Source: Chloroflexota bacterium
Lineage (GTDB): Bacteria; Chloroflexota; Anaerolineae; Aggregatilineales; Phototrophicaceae
Direction: 5' to 3'
Length of the DNA stretch: 60,839 bases
Assembly: GCA_026707665.1 (NCBI GenBank)
Contig: JAPOWK010000095.1
Coordinates: 1 to 60,839, forward strand
In this document: piece after piece, positions 36,494 through 45,001 of the stretch
Position numbering within the stretch: the stretch's first letter is position 1
How the letters are laid out: each line of letters begins with the position of its first letter
Position numbers and translations under genes: made by a program
Notes under the pieces: model-generated
The model's input: the letters and a program-made list of their open reading frames with translations, nothing else
Told to the model about the DNA's origin: nothing
The model's database searches: none

Positions 36494-37852
36494 TCAAATG
36501 ACGGATTCTAGCGCCGTCAGCAGGTCCGCTTCCTGTTCCGGCAGAACCGTGCGCGGATCCAGCAATACTCGATTCTCGGCGATGCGCGCGATCACCGGCG
36601 GATCCGCCCCGCGCAATTTTTCCAAGGCGCGATTGGGCGAATCGCACTCGAGGGCGAGCAACGCAGTGGGAAGCGCCGTGCCCGGCAGACTGCCGCCGCC
36701 AACCGTCGATTCTCCACTGACGACCGCGCCGCCGACTTGCGCCGCCCAACGTTCAGCCGTCGTTCTGATGTCGTTCGGCGAGCGCGAAATCATCCGCCAG
36801 ACCGGTATCTGTTCCAGCGCTTCATCGCGTCGATAATGCTCCAAAGTGGCGATTAGCGCGGCGTAGGTCAACTTGTCAACGCGCAGGGCGCGCGCCAAGG
36901 GATGGCGCTTCAGTCTCGCCAGCGCATCAGCCTTTCCAACGATGATGCCCGCTTGCGGTCCACCGAGCAGCTTATCCCCACTGAAACAGACCAGATCAAC
37001 CCCGGCGGCGACACTCTCCTGAATCGTCGGCTCATGATCCAGGCCGAATCGCGCCGTGTCAAGCAGCGCACCGCTGCCGAGATCGTCGACCGCCAGCAAG
37101 CCGTGCTCGCGAGCCAGCGCCGTCAATTCTTGCAAAGATGGCTGCTCAACAAAGCCGACCTGCTTGAAATTGGAGGAATGGACGCGCAGGAGCATCGCCG
37201 AGCCTTCGCTGAGCCCATCTTCATAATCCGCGATGCGCGTGCGATTGGTCGTGCCCACTTCGACGAGCTCAGCGCCGCTCTCGCTCAAGATCGCCGGAAT
37301 ACGGAAGCCGCCGCCGATCTCCACCAGTTGGCCGCGCGAGATGATGACTTGCCTGCCTTTGGCGAGCCCGCTGAGAATCAGTATCAGAGCGGAGGCGTTG
37401 TTGTTGACGACTAGCGCGTCTTCAGCGCCGGTCAAGTCGCGCAGGATGCCGCTGGCCTGCGCCAAGCGACTGCCGCGCTTGCCCGTCTCCAAATCGAATT
37501 CCAGCGTGTTGTAAACGCCAGCCGCCGCCAGTATCGCCGCCTGCGCGCTCTTGGACAGCAGGGCACGGCCCAGATTGGTATGGATGATAACGCCCGTTGC
37601 GTTAATGACAGGGCTTAACGTCGATTTCTGCTGACGCCGCAATTCACCCGCTGCACCTTGCACCAGTGCGCCCTCGCCAATGTCAACCAGGGCTGAAGCC
37701 AATATCGCTCTCCGGGCTTCATTCAATTGCCACCGAATGGCGCCAACCACCAGGTCCCGGCTGTAATCTCTTACCAATTGCTGTACTTCGCTTCGTGCTA
37801 GCAAAGAATCGACGGAGGGCAGGCGCCGAAGCAGAGCCTGTCTATCTTTCAT
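36494..37852 (-). CDS. selA: L-seryl-tRNA(Sec) selenium transferase
   Basis: The 452-residue PLP enzyme matches SelA through its length: LRRLPSVDSLL at the start, then VINATGVIIHTNLGRALLS, YNTLEFDLETGKRGSR and VEVGTTNRTRIADYE. FSGDKLLGGPQAGIIVG contains the PLP lysine. SelA turns Ser-tRNA(Sec) into Sec-tRNA(Sec) using selenophosphate. I chose the ATG at 37852, which overlaps the upstream membrane-protein gene by 11 bp; GAGAA is a weak ribosome site. Neither selB, selD nor a tRNA-Sec is in the window. If these are absent from the genome, it could be a SelA-like enzyme with another substrate. Confidence 0.88.
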   Translation of the reverse strand: MKDRQALLRRLPSVDSLLARSEVQQLVRDYSRDLVVGAIRWQLNEARRAILASALVDIGEGALVQGAAGELRRQQKSTLSPVINATGVIIHTNLGRALLSKSAQAAILAAAGVYNTLEFDLETGKRGSRLAQASGILRDLTGAEDALVVNNNASALILILSGLAKGRQVIISRGQLVEIGGGFRIPAILSESGAELVEVGTTNRTRIADYEDGLSEGSAMLLRVHSSNFKQVGFVEQPSLQELTALAREHGLLAVDDLGSGALLDTARFGLDHEPTIQESVAAGVDLVCFSGDKLLGGPQAGIIVGKADALARLKRHPLARALRVDKLTYAALIATLEHYRRDEALEQIPVWRMISRSPNDIRTTAERWAAQVGGAVVSGESTVGGGSLPGTALPTALLALECDSPNRALEKLRGADPPVIARIAENRVLLDPRTVLPEQEADLLTALESVI

Positions 37853-38291
37853 TCGCCAGTTCTCGGTTGCGCAGGAAAACTTCAATCACAACGAACAAGA
37901 GGATCAAAATCAAAAGTATAGGCGCCGACATATAGCGCGGAATCATGAGCCAGGCGCAGGTGACAACGATGATGCCGATCCACACGCTCCGCCTGACCAC
38001 CACGCCGGCGAGGGGAACACGATCATTCACCGGCCTCAGACGCTGGCTGACCAGACACAGGATCGGAATGGCCGTGCCAGTTACCGCGATCTGCAGGAGG
38101 ATGAAGAAAAGCCAGATCTCGCCGCCGATCCGCGGACGGGTGGAGATGACCAAATTCAGCAAGCCACCCCAGCCAATGACAAACATAAACAGCGAAGCGA
38201 GTAAGACCCCTCTCTGTTCCCCGCCAGAGCGGCGCGCCGACGTGGCGGCCAATCTTTCTCCATTGTCTTGACTTGAGCGACTGCGGAGCAT
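37842..38291 (-). CDS. Four-helix small membrane protein, unknown
   Basis: The 149-residue protein has a basic N-terminus of about 28 residues (cytoplasmic by the positive-inside rule) and four hydrophobic helices: about 30-50, 58-82, 98-118 and 121-140. No motif is recognisable. Its stop lies inside the start of selA (11-bp overlap), so the two genes are translationally coupled. A role in selenium import or delivery is possible but not shown. Confidence 0.55.
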   Translation of the reverse strand: MLRSRSSQDNGERLAATSARRSGGEQRGVLLASLFMFVIGWGGLLNLVISTRPRIGGEIWLFFILLQIAVTGTAIPILCLVSQRLRPVNDRVPLAGVVVRRSVWIGIIVVTCAWLMIPRYMSAPILLILILLFVVIEVFLRNRELANER

Positions 38292-38412
38292 TCCAATTCG
38301 CCTGAACTAACTGAGATTTGATGTCAGAAGATGCTGTCCAGCGCCAACTGACTTCAACAGTATTGTAAAGCGTCAGCCAAATATGAGCAGGCCGATGAGG
38401 GGCAAATCTCGG

Positions 38413-39705
38413 TCAAACCAGTTGCTGTATCAGCGTCTGCGTCTCACTGGACGGTTTGACGCCCAGCTTTCGCCTGAGCATCCGCTCCAGCAGCTTGTAT
38501 TGTTGCCGCGCATCTGCGTTCCGCCCGAGATTGATGTACATCTGCATGGCGCCGCGATGAATATCTTCGCGCTGCGGCACTTCCTTTAGCGCCCGCGCGT
38601 AGTATCCCAGCGCCTCCTCCCAAGCCCCACGGTCCGCCTTCAAGCGCGCCATGCCGATCAGCGCCTCGGCATACATGGAATTCAGTTGGTTGCGGCGCGC
38701 TTCCACCCATGCCAACTTCACTGGGTGCAAGAAGGGCGCTTTGTAGATCTCGATGGCGCGAAGGTAAAGCAACTCCCGTTCGTGCGCGTCGAAGGAAAGC
38801 AACGCGCCTTCCATCGCCTGTTCGAAATCCGCCACATCATAGTGGCGAACAATTTTGTCGCTCGGCACGTAAAAGCCGGTTGAGTAAGTGGTCAACTCAT
38901 AGTTGTTGCCATCGTCAACGTATACCGAAATTCGTTCCGTGATCTTGCGTTTGGTCACGTGGAAGACATTGGTCGCGTCCCGCACCGAGAGCTTGGGCCA
39001 GAAAATCTCGAATATCTGATCGCGCGTGACCAGCGGATTGTCAATGAAGTAGAAGAACAGATTGCGCGGCAATGCGCCATCCCAACTGCTAATCTCACGA
39101 CCGTTGGAGACAGCGTGCCCTCGGCCAAAAGCATATACCTCCAACTGCGGTTTCAGACTGGTTGCCTTGGCGAATAACAAATTGCTGCTGCGATGCTCCG
39201 TTCCCAAGACGACCACCTCGTCACGGTTCACCCAACTAATCCAGGGGTCGTAAGTTAGTAAGCGTGAATTTATCGCCAACTGCGCCTTGTCCGGCAGATT
39301 GGCGATCGCCGCGTTCATGAATTGGCGAAAGTCCTCATCCTGCGGAATGCGATCAAGCTCATCCAGGTACAGGACGACTCGTTCGTGCTCGAGCCCAGCG
39401 AGATCGGCTGCCAGTGCTTCGCCAATTTCGGACGGCTTTCCGTTTGCCAAGGTCTCATCTAGCGACTGACCGAAGCCAGCTTCTACATGGCGGATCTCAT
39501 CAACCAGACGGCGTACCCAATTCGCCAGGCCCCTGGTCCGCTCGGGCAGCCGAAAGTAGAGCAGGCCTTCGCTAAGGTCATTCAGAAAATAACTGAGGAA
39601 GATATTTCGGTGGTTCGTCCAGGGATAAAGAAGTATAACTTTCTTGCCTTCGGACGACGCCCGAAAAGACTCGAAAGAGACACTGGTAACTACATGCGAC
39701 AACAT
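38413..39705 (-). CDS. BTAD/SARP-type transcriptional regulator with degenerate P-loop domain
   Basis: The N-terminal 190 residues resemble a STAND/AAA ATPase: VVLYLDELDRIP is Walker B-like, but the P-loop position reads VILLYPWTNHRN and lacks GKT. A winged-helix DNA-binding domain follows (about residues 195-275; LEVYAFGRGHAV...LFFYFIDNPLVTRDQIFEIFWP). The C-terminus is a bacterial transcriptional activator domain of TPR-like helices (EALIGMARLKADRGAWEEALGYYARAL, RRKLGVKPSSETQTLI). It is probably a transcription factor that senses a ligand through the N-terminus. AAAGG lies 9 nt before ATG 39705. The upstream 400 bp is AT-rich. Confidence 0.75.
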   Translation of the reverse strand: MLSHVVTSVSFESFRASSEGKKVILLYPWTNHRNIFLSYFLNDLSEGLLYFRLPERTRGLANWVRRLVDEIRHVEAGFGQSLDETLANGKPSEIGEALAADLAGLEHERVVLYLDELDRIPQDEDFRQFMNAAIANLPDKAQLAINSRLLTYDPWISWVNRDEVVVLGTEHRSSNLLFAKATSLKPQLEVYAFGRGHAVSNGREISSWDGALPRNLFFYFIDNPLVTRDQIFEIFWPKLSVRDATNVFHVTKRKITERISVYVDDGNNYELTTYSTGFYVPSDKIVRHYDVADFEQAMEGALLSFDAHERELLYLRAIEIYKAPFLHPVKLAWVEARRNQLNSMYAEALIGMARLKADRGAWEEALGYYARALKEVPQREDIHRGAMQMYINLGRNADARQQYKLLERMLRRKLGVKPSSETQTLIQQLV

Positions 39706-40107
39706 CTCAAAACCTTTCGATGTGCATCGTATGGCTCTGATGCGGAAATACTTATGAAACAGATAGTTTTAGCATTTTATGATTTATGCCCCGGCAATGG
39801 TCTGGATATGTTACCACATTTGTCATCGCAGCCAACATACTCGTCGCTATACCTGAGCGGCTCTCCAACTTCAATATATATATTCCAAGCTACTTTCCAC
39901 TTAATCCCTATTGCGATATTATGCCCTTACCAGCGCAAGCGTTTCGTTCAGCGGGCGAGTCAAATCGCCGCCTACGAACAAGGCGGGCGCACGATTGCGC
40001 GCCACCTTCGGGCATACGATAGCAACAAGCGGCGCGTCGACATGAGCGAAGCTATGATGATACTGAAGAAAAGAAAGTCCCGGCGCCGGGCGACGCCAAT
40101 TCTGAGG
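39706..40107. other. AT-rich noncoding stretch upstream of the BTAD regulator
   Basis: The sequence has markedly lower GC than its surroundings, especially 39706-39925. It has an alternating TA tract with near-palindromic flanks, TTCAATATATATATTCC, near 39870-39890. No credible coding sequence is visible on either strand. It probably contains the regulator's promoter and operators. Confidence 0.45.
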
Positions 40108-40632
40108 CTAAACTTCTTCGATTGAAATCGACAGAATCTGATCGGCGACGACCGAGGCATTCGGACGTTGCGGATCGATTCTCTGCAGCGCATTCAGCAC
40201 GTCCAGGCTTGGCGCGTCAGCAACCCGCCCAAACACTGCGTGCTTGCCATCGAGATGCGGCGTCGGCACGAAGGTGACGAAGAATTGCGATCCATTAGTA
40301 TTAGGTCCGGCGTTGGCCATGCTCAGCGAACCGGGCGCATCATGTCGAAGGTTCAGCGCCGCTGGCTCATCATCCCAGCGGTAGCCGGGTCCGCCGCGGC
40401 CGGTGCCGGTGGGGTCGCCGCCTTGCGCCATGAAGCCGTCCAATACGCGGTGGAAGACGACGCCGTCATAGAAGCCGTCGCGGGCCAGAAAGACGAAGTT
40501 GTTCACCGTGATCGGCGCCCGGTCGGCGAAGAGGTCGATGGCGATCGCGCCTTTGCTGGTGTTCATGACGGCGCGATAGGTCTGCTTGGGGTCGATCTGC
40601 ATGGCGGGCGGGCTGGCGTATTGCTTGGGCAT
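40108..40632 (-). CDS. Cyclophilin-type peptidyl-prolyl isomerase
   Basis: The 174-residue protein holds the cyclophilin core: [25 protein letters not shown] with the catalytic Arg and the Phe/Gln pocket residues, then [24 protein letters not shown]. His replaces the Trp that binds cyclosporin, as in many bacterial members. There is no signal peptide, so it is cytosolic and assists protein folding. GGAG lies 8 nt before the ATG. It is divergent from the toxin-antitoxin operon. Confidence 0.93.
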   Translation of the reverse strand: MPKQYASPPAMQIDPKQTYRAVMNTSKGAIAIDLFADRAPITVNNFVFLARDGFYDGVVFHRVLDGFMAQGGDPTGTGRGGPGYRWDDEPAALNLRHDAPGSLSMANAGPNTNGSQFFVTFVPTPHLDGKHAVFGRVADAPSLDVLNALQRIDPQRPNASVVADQILSISIEEV

Positions 40633-40732
40633 GGGGGTTCTCCAGTTGGGTTGAGTGGATGTGAGATGGGGAGGGTAGCAGAGATGTGGTGGCGGGGGTA
40701 GTGTCCTTCGACGTCAAGGACTTCAGCGCACG

Positions 40733-40761
40733 TTGGCTTTTGAGAGTGGTCGGAATATAAT
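40733..40761 (+). promoter_or_regulatory. Sigma-70-like promoter of the ImmA/IrrE-PIN pair
   Basis: TTGGCT (40733-40738) and TATAAT (40756-40761) are separated by 17 bp and lie 27 bp before ATG 40789. Confidence 0.65.
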
Positions 40762-40788
40762 TTAAGTAGGAATGGCGGGTGTTCAACG

Positions 40789-41979
40789 ATGGTAGTAGTA
40801 AATCCAGAGATTCTAACGTGGGCGAGAGAGACTGCCGCCCTTGATATTGAGGAAGCCGCCCGAAAACTTGGCTTTCGAGATTCTAAACGGCGCACCGCAG
40901 CAGAAAAGCTTGCAAACCTGGAGTGCGGAAAGGAGCATCCCTCTTCGTCGCAGCTTGCACGAATGTCGCAAGCATATTACCAGCCCCCCGTAGTCTTTTA
41001 CTTGAAGCAGCCGCCCAAATCGGGAGACAGAGGTGAGGACTTCCGACCTATTCACCAGCAAGCGGCCAATCGCAAAGGCAATGCACATCTCAAATTTTTG
41101 ATGCGCGACACAAAGGTATCTCAGTGGATAATTCGAGATCTTCTTGAAGAAAGCCGAGCTGAACGGCTTCCGTTTGTGGATTCTTCAGCCATATCGATGG
41201 GTGTTGAGGCAGTGGCACTGAACATAATCGAGACCTTGGATTTCCAAGTGGAAGAATTTCGCGATGCAGGAGACTTTCGAAATGCGTTCTCGTATCTCCG
41301 TAAACAGATTGAACGAGAAGGCATTTTCGTGCTGCTGCTTAGCGATCTCGGAAGCCATCATACAACGATTCCAGCCGAAGTGTTCCGAAGTTTCGCTTTT
41401 GCCGACGACCTTGCACCTTACATCGTCATTAACCGGCAAGATGCTGTCGCAGGCTGGAGTTTTACTGCCCTGCACGAAGTTACACATCTCTGGCTGGGAA
41501 AGAGTGGAGTATCTGGCGACTGGAGCGAAGATGAAATTGAGCGATTCTGCAATCAAGTCGCAGGCACGATTCTGTTTCGTCCGTTCGATCGCGCAAAGCT
41601 TGCTCGTAAAGTGAACAGTGGAAACCAATGCGTCGTGGATGTAGTCGGAAGGGCCGCCCGCGAGATGAATGTAAGTCGAGCCATTCTTGCATACCTCCTG
41701 ATGCTCGACAAGAAAATTAGTCAAGCGTGCTGGGAAACGCTGCAAGAACACTTTGAACAAGACAGCAATCATCGCTTAGACCCTGAACGGAAAAGACGAA
41801 GACCTCAACTCGGAGGGGCAAACTACTATACGATACGGCGCTACCTTCTCGGAGACCGCCTCATTAACTTGGCCCGATACTACGTTGACACAGGACAGTT
41901 ATCTGCAACAAGAGCCGGCGTCGTTCTGGGCGTGGCACCTACCAGAGTGCATGCACTGCTGTATCCTGACCGAATCTGA
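40789..41979 (+). CDS. XRE-like HTH protein with ImmA/IrrE metallopeptidase domain
   Basis: The N-terminal 70 residues look like a helix-turn-helix (ALDIEEAARKLGF, HPSSSQLARMSQAY). An ImmA/IrrE (DUF955) domain follows with zinc motif HEVTH near residue 229 and a downstream ERFCNQVAGTIL segment that supplies the third ligand region. The C-terminal 60 residues carry a second HTH-like stretch (LSATRAGVVLGV). It sits 11 bp before a DUF4411 PIN gene; this pairing is a known type II toxin-antitoxin arrangement, and this protein would be the antitoxin/regulator. Codon use and GC are lower than the surrounding genes, which suggests acquisition. Confidence 0.85.
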   Translation: MVVVNPEILTWARETAALDIEEAARKLGFRDSKRRTAAEKLANLECGKEHPSSSQLARMSQAYYQPPVVFYLKQPPKSGDRGEDFRPIHQQAANRKGNAHLKFLMRDTKVSQWIIRDLLEESRAERLPFVDSSAISMGVEAVALNIIETLDFQVEEFRDAGDFRNAFSYLRKQIEREGIFVLLLSDLGSHHTTIPAEVFRSFAFADDLAPYIVINRQDAVAGWSFTALHEVTHLWLGKSGVSGDWSEDEIERFCNQVAGTILFRPFDRAKLARKVNSGNQCVVDVVGRAAREMNVSRAILAYLLMLDKKISQACWETLQEHFEQDSNHRLDPERKRRRPQLGGANYYTIRRYLLGDRLINLARYYVDTGQLSATRAGVVLGVAPTRVHALLYPDRI

Positions 41980-41990
41980 GGCTCACACTC

Positions 41991-42551
41991 TTGCTCTATC
42001 TTCTGGATACCAGCGTTTTGATCGACGCAAAAAACAAGTACTATCCTTTAGATCGTATACAACAGTTCTGGAATTGGCTTGTTCATCAAGCACGGGCGGG
42101 CAACGTAAAGTTGCCACCACAAGTGATTGGAGAAATCCTGGGACCCGATAGTTCTGACGAAGAGCCCTTAGACGTATTAGCGGAATGGGTGATATACAAC
42201 CGAACCACATTGGAGTGGACTGACGAACTCTCGCTAGAATTACTGACGCGCACGTACAGCCAAGGTTATGAAAGCGTACCCGAAGATTTAACAACTGTGG
42301 ACCCGCTTTCTGAACCCGCAGACCCTTTTCTTATCGCTTATGCTCTTGAAAGCCCTGAGAACCGTCGAGTCGTAACTATGGAAAACTTACAATCTGTAGG
42401 AATGACCTTGCCCAAACCGGCAAACCGTAGAATCCCACTTGTATGCGGCTTGCTTGGAGTACAGTGCATCAACACCTTCGCACTAATTCGCGAGCTTGAC
42501 TTTCGAATCCCTCTCACGCCCAATCTTGGTGACACGATCGCGACGTCTTAG
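41991..42551 (+). CDS. PIN-domain (DUF4411) toxin
   Basis: LYLLDTSVLIDA is the first acidic strand of the PIN fold. A conserved aromatic block (RIQQFWNWLVHQARAGNVKLPPQVIGEIL) is typical of DUF4411, and PADPFLIAYAL carries the later Asp. PIN toxins are RNases acting on tRNA or mRNA. The start is TTG at 41991 with TGAGG about 10 nt upstream, which overlaps the antitoxin's stop (TGA). The family match is good; the target is unknown. It is in the same lower-GC segment as its partner. Confidence 0.8.
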   Translation: MLYLLDTSVLIDAKNKYYPLDRIQQFWNWLVHQARAGNVKLPPQVIGEILGPDSSDEEPLDVLAEWVIYNRTTLEWTDELSLELLTRTYSQGYESVPEDLTTVDPLSEPADPFLIAYALESPENRRVVTMENLQSVGMTLPKPANRRIPLVCGLLGVQCINTFALIRELDFRIPLTPNLGDTIATS

Positions 42552-42565
42552 GGAAGCCCACCCCC

Positions 42566-45001
42566 ATGCCCCAACTAACCACCCTCTTCCAAACCCTCCC
42601 CTACGGACCTGCGCCCGAATCCGCGGACGCCGCCGACGCCTGGCTCGATTCGCATGAGCGCAAGTTCGATCTCTTCATCAACAACGCTTGGACCGCGCCC
42701 GCCGCCGGTAGCTACCTTACGGTCTCCAACCCGGCCCGCGGCGAGACGCTGGCGCAAGCCGCCGACGCCTCCGCCGCCGATATCGACGCCGCCGTCAAAG
42801 CCGCGCGTGCCGCTTACCAATCCTGGTCCGCGCTCAGCCCGCATCAGCGCGCCCGCCACCTCTACGCCATCGCCCGCAACGTGCAGAAGCATGCCCGTCT
42901 GCTGGCGGTCGTGGAAAGCCTGGACAATGGCAAGCCGATCCGCGAATCGCGTGATATCGATGTGCCGCTTGCTGCCCGCCATTTCTACTATCACGCCGGC
43001 TGGGCGCAACTGATGGATAGCGAGCTGCGCGATTACCAATCGCTGGGTGTTGTCGGGCAGGTCATCCCCTGGAACTTTCCACTCTTGATGCTTGCTTGGA
43101 AGATCGCGCCGGCGCTGGCGACCGGCAACACCGTCGTCATCAAACCGGCCCCATACACGCCCCTATCCGCCCTGCTCTTCGCTGAGATCATCGCCGAAGC
43201 GGGACTGCCGCCGGGCGTGGTCAACATCGTCACCGGCGGCGATGAGACGGGCGCGGCACTGGTGGCGCATCATGACCTCGACAAGATCGCCTTCACCGGC
43301 TCTACAGCAGTCGGGCGCATCATTCGGCGGGCGACAGCCGGCAGCGGCGTGAAGCTGACGTTGGAGTTGGGCGGCAAGTCGCCCTTTGTCGTTTACGATG
43401 ACGCCGATCTCGACGGCGCAATCGAAGGACTGGTTGATGCGATCTTCTTCAATCAAGGCCAAGTTTGCTGCGCTGGCTCGCGCTTGTTGGTGCAGGAGAA
43501 TATCGCCGAAGCATTTCTAGCTCGCTTGAAACATCGCATGGCCCGTTTGCGGCTCGGCGACGCGCTGGATAAGAGCATTGATATCGGCGCTGTGATCGAC
43601 CCGGTCCAATATGAAGCGATTGACCAGTGGGTGCGGCGCGGCATCAGCGAGGGCGCCGATGTCTACCAGCCTGATTGTGAGTTGCCGCCAGAATTGAATG
43701 GAGGCTGTTTCTATCCGCCGACGCTTTTGAGCAATCTGGAAGCGGCGGCCGCCGTCGCCCAGGAAGAGATATTTGGTCCCGTTCTGGTGGCGATGAGCTT
43801 CCGCACCCCGAGCGAGGCGGTGGAGCTGGCGAACAATACTCGCTACGGTCTGGCGGCTTCGGTCTGGAGCGAAAACATCAGCCTGGCGCTGGAGACGGCG
43901 CGGCAGATCAAGGCGGGCAGCGTTTGGATCAACAGCACGAATCTCTTTGACGCCGCCGCCGGCTTTGGCGGCTACCGGGAAAGCGGTTATGGACGCGAAG
44001 GCGGCGCGGAAGGGCTTTTCGCCTACTTGCGCCCCCGCTGGATGAAACGGGCGCGACCTCCACTTGGCGAGCCAACCCCGGATTGGGGCGCGCATACACC
44101 ACCAGCTCCAGCCATGTTGCCTCCCCCTGACTCGTCGGGGGGACTGAGGGGAGTTTCGCTGGACCGCACAGCGAAGCTGTACATCGGCGGGGTACAGGCG
44201 CGACCGGATGGCAATTACACCCGTCAGGTACTTTCGCCTTCGGGCTTGCAGGTCGGTCAGGTGGGCGATGGCAATCGCAAGGATGCGCGCAACGCCGTCG
44301 AAGCGGCTCATAAGGCGAAGAACTGGGCTTATTACGCGCCACACAATCGGGCGCAAATCCTCTACTACATCGCTGAGAACCTCTCGGCGCGGGCGGATGA
44401 ATTCGCCGGGCGCATCGCAGAGATGACCGAGTCGCCGCTTGATGAAGCGCGCGCGGAAGTAGCGGCTTCCATAGACCGGCTCTTCCATTGGGCGGCATTC
44501 GCCGACAAGTCCGGCGGCGCCGTGCAGGAGACGACCATTCGCGGGCTGGTGGCCGCGCTGCACGAGCCGCTCGGCGTGATCGGCATCGCCTGCCCGGACG
44601 AGCCGCCGCTGCTGGCTTTCGTGTCTTTGGTCGCGCCGGCGATTTCGCGCGGCAACACGGTGGTCTGTATCCCCTCGCCCCTTTACCCGCTCAGCGCGGC
44701 AGATCTCTATCAAGTCTTTGATACATCGGACTTGCCGGCCGGCGTGGTAAACATCATTACCGGCGATCGCGACCATCTAGTGAAGACGCTGGTCGAACAT
44801 GACGATGTCGATGGCTTGTGGTACTTCGGGGACGCGGAAGGAAGTCGCCAGGTCGAGGCGCGCTCGCGCCATAATATCAAACGCACCTGGGTCAGCTACG
44901 GCGTCAAACGCGATTGGCACGACCGCGAGCAAGGCGCGGGCGCCGAGTTTTTGCGTGAGTCGATCCAGGTGAAAAATATCTGGGCGCCGACCGGGGCTTA
45001 G
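42566..45001 (+). CDS. Two-domain aldehyde dehydrogenase, ALDH16-like
   Basis: The first domain (about residues 30-500) is a full ALDH: PWNFPLLMLAWKIAPALATGN, FTGSTAVG, the general-base Glu in LELGGKSPF, and catalytic Cys in GQVCCAGSRL. The second (about 540-800) is shorter and keeps the NAD-fold parts (PLGVIGIACPDEPPLLAF, NTVVCIPSPLYPLSA, LPAGVVNIITGD) but lacks the catalytic Cys. This active-plus-pseudo-domain layout is that of ALDH16. The linker DNA at 44121-44153 (encoding LPPPDSSGGLRGV) has GC-rich palindromes resembling intergenic repeats. Its stop overlaps that of the opposite gene by three bases. Confidence 0.85.
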   Translation: MPQLTTLFQTLPYGPAPESADAADAWLDSHERKFDLFINNAWTAPAAGSYLTVSNPARGETLAQAADASAADIDAAVKAARAAYQSWSALSPHQRARHLYAIARNVQKHARLLAVVESLDNGKPIRESRDIDVPLAARHFYYHAGWAQLMDSELRDYQSLGVVGQVIPWNFPLLMLAWKIAPALATGNTVVIKPAPYTPLSALLFAEIIAEAGLPPGVVNIVTGGDETGAALVAHHDLDKIAFTGSTAVGRIIRRATAGSGVKLTLELGGKSPFVVYDDADLDGAIEGLVDAIFFNQGQVCCAGSRLLVQENIAEAFLARLKHRMARLRLGDALDKSIDIGAVIDPVQYEAIDQWVRRGISEGADVYQPDCELPPELNGGCFYPPTLLSNLEAAAAVAQEEIFGPVLVAMSFRTPSEAVELANNTRYGLAASVWSENISLALETARQIKAGSVWINSTNLFDAAAGFGGYRESGYGREGGAEGLFAYLRPRWMKRARPPLGEPTPDWGAHTPPAPAMLPPPDSSGGLRGVSLDRTAKLYIGGVQARPDGNYTRQVLSPSGLQVGQVGDGNRKDARNAVEAAHKAKNWAYYAPHNRAQILYYIAENLSARADEFAGRIAEMTESPLDEARAEVAASIDRLFHWAAFADKSGGAVQETTIRGLVAALHEPLGVIGIACPDEPPLLAFVSLVAPAISRGNTVVCIPSPLYPLSAADLYQVFDTSDLPAGVVNIITGDRDHLVKTLVEHDDVDGLWYFGDAEGSRQVEARSRHNIKRTWVSYGVKRDWHDREQGAGAEFLRESIQVKNIWAPTGA

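Noticed and set aside
36494..37852. SelA as D-glucosaminate-6-phosphate ammonia-lyase or another SelA-like enzyme
   Set aside because: The N-terminal LRRLPSVD and the whole set of SelA signature blocks fit true SelA better, although the rest of the Sec machinery is not visible.
39487..40125. Plus-strand open frame (212 aa) across the AT-rich gap
   Set aside because: It runs opposite the BTAD coding region and then through AT-rich DNA, with no recognisable domain or good start.
43517..44776. Minus-strand open frame (419 aa) opposite ALDH
   Set aside because: Arg/Ala-rich shadow of the well-supported ALDH gene.
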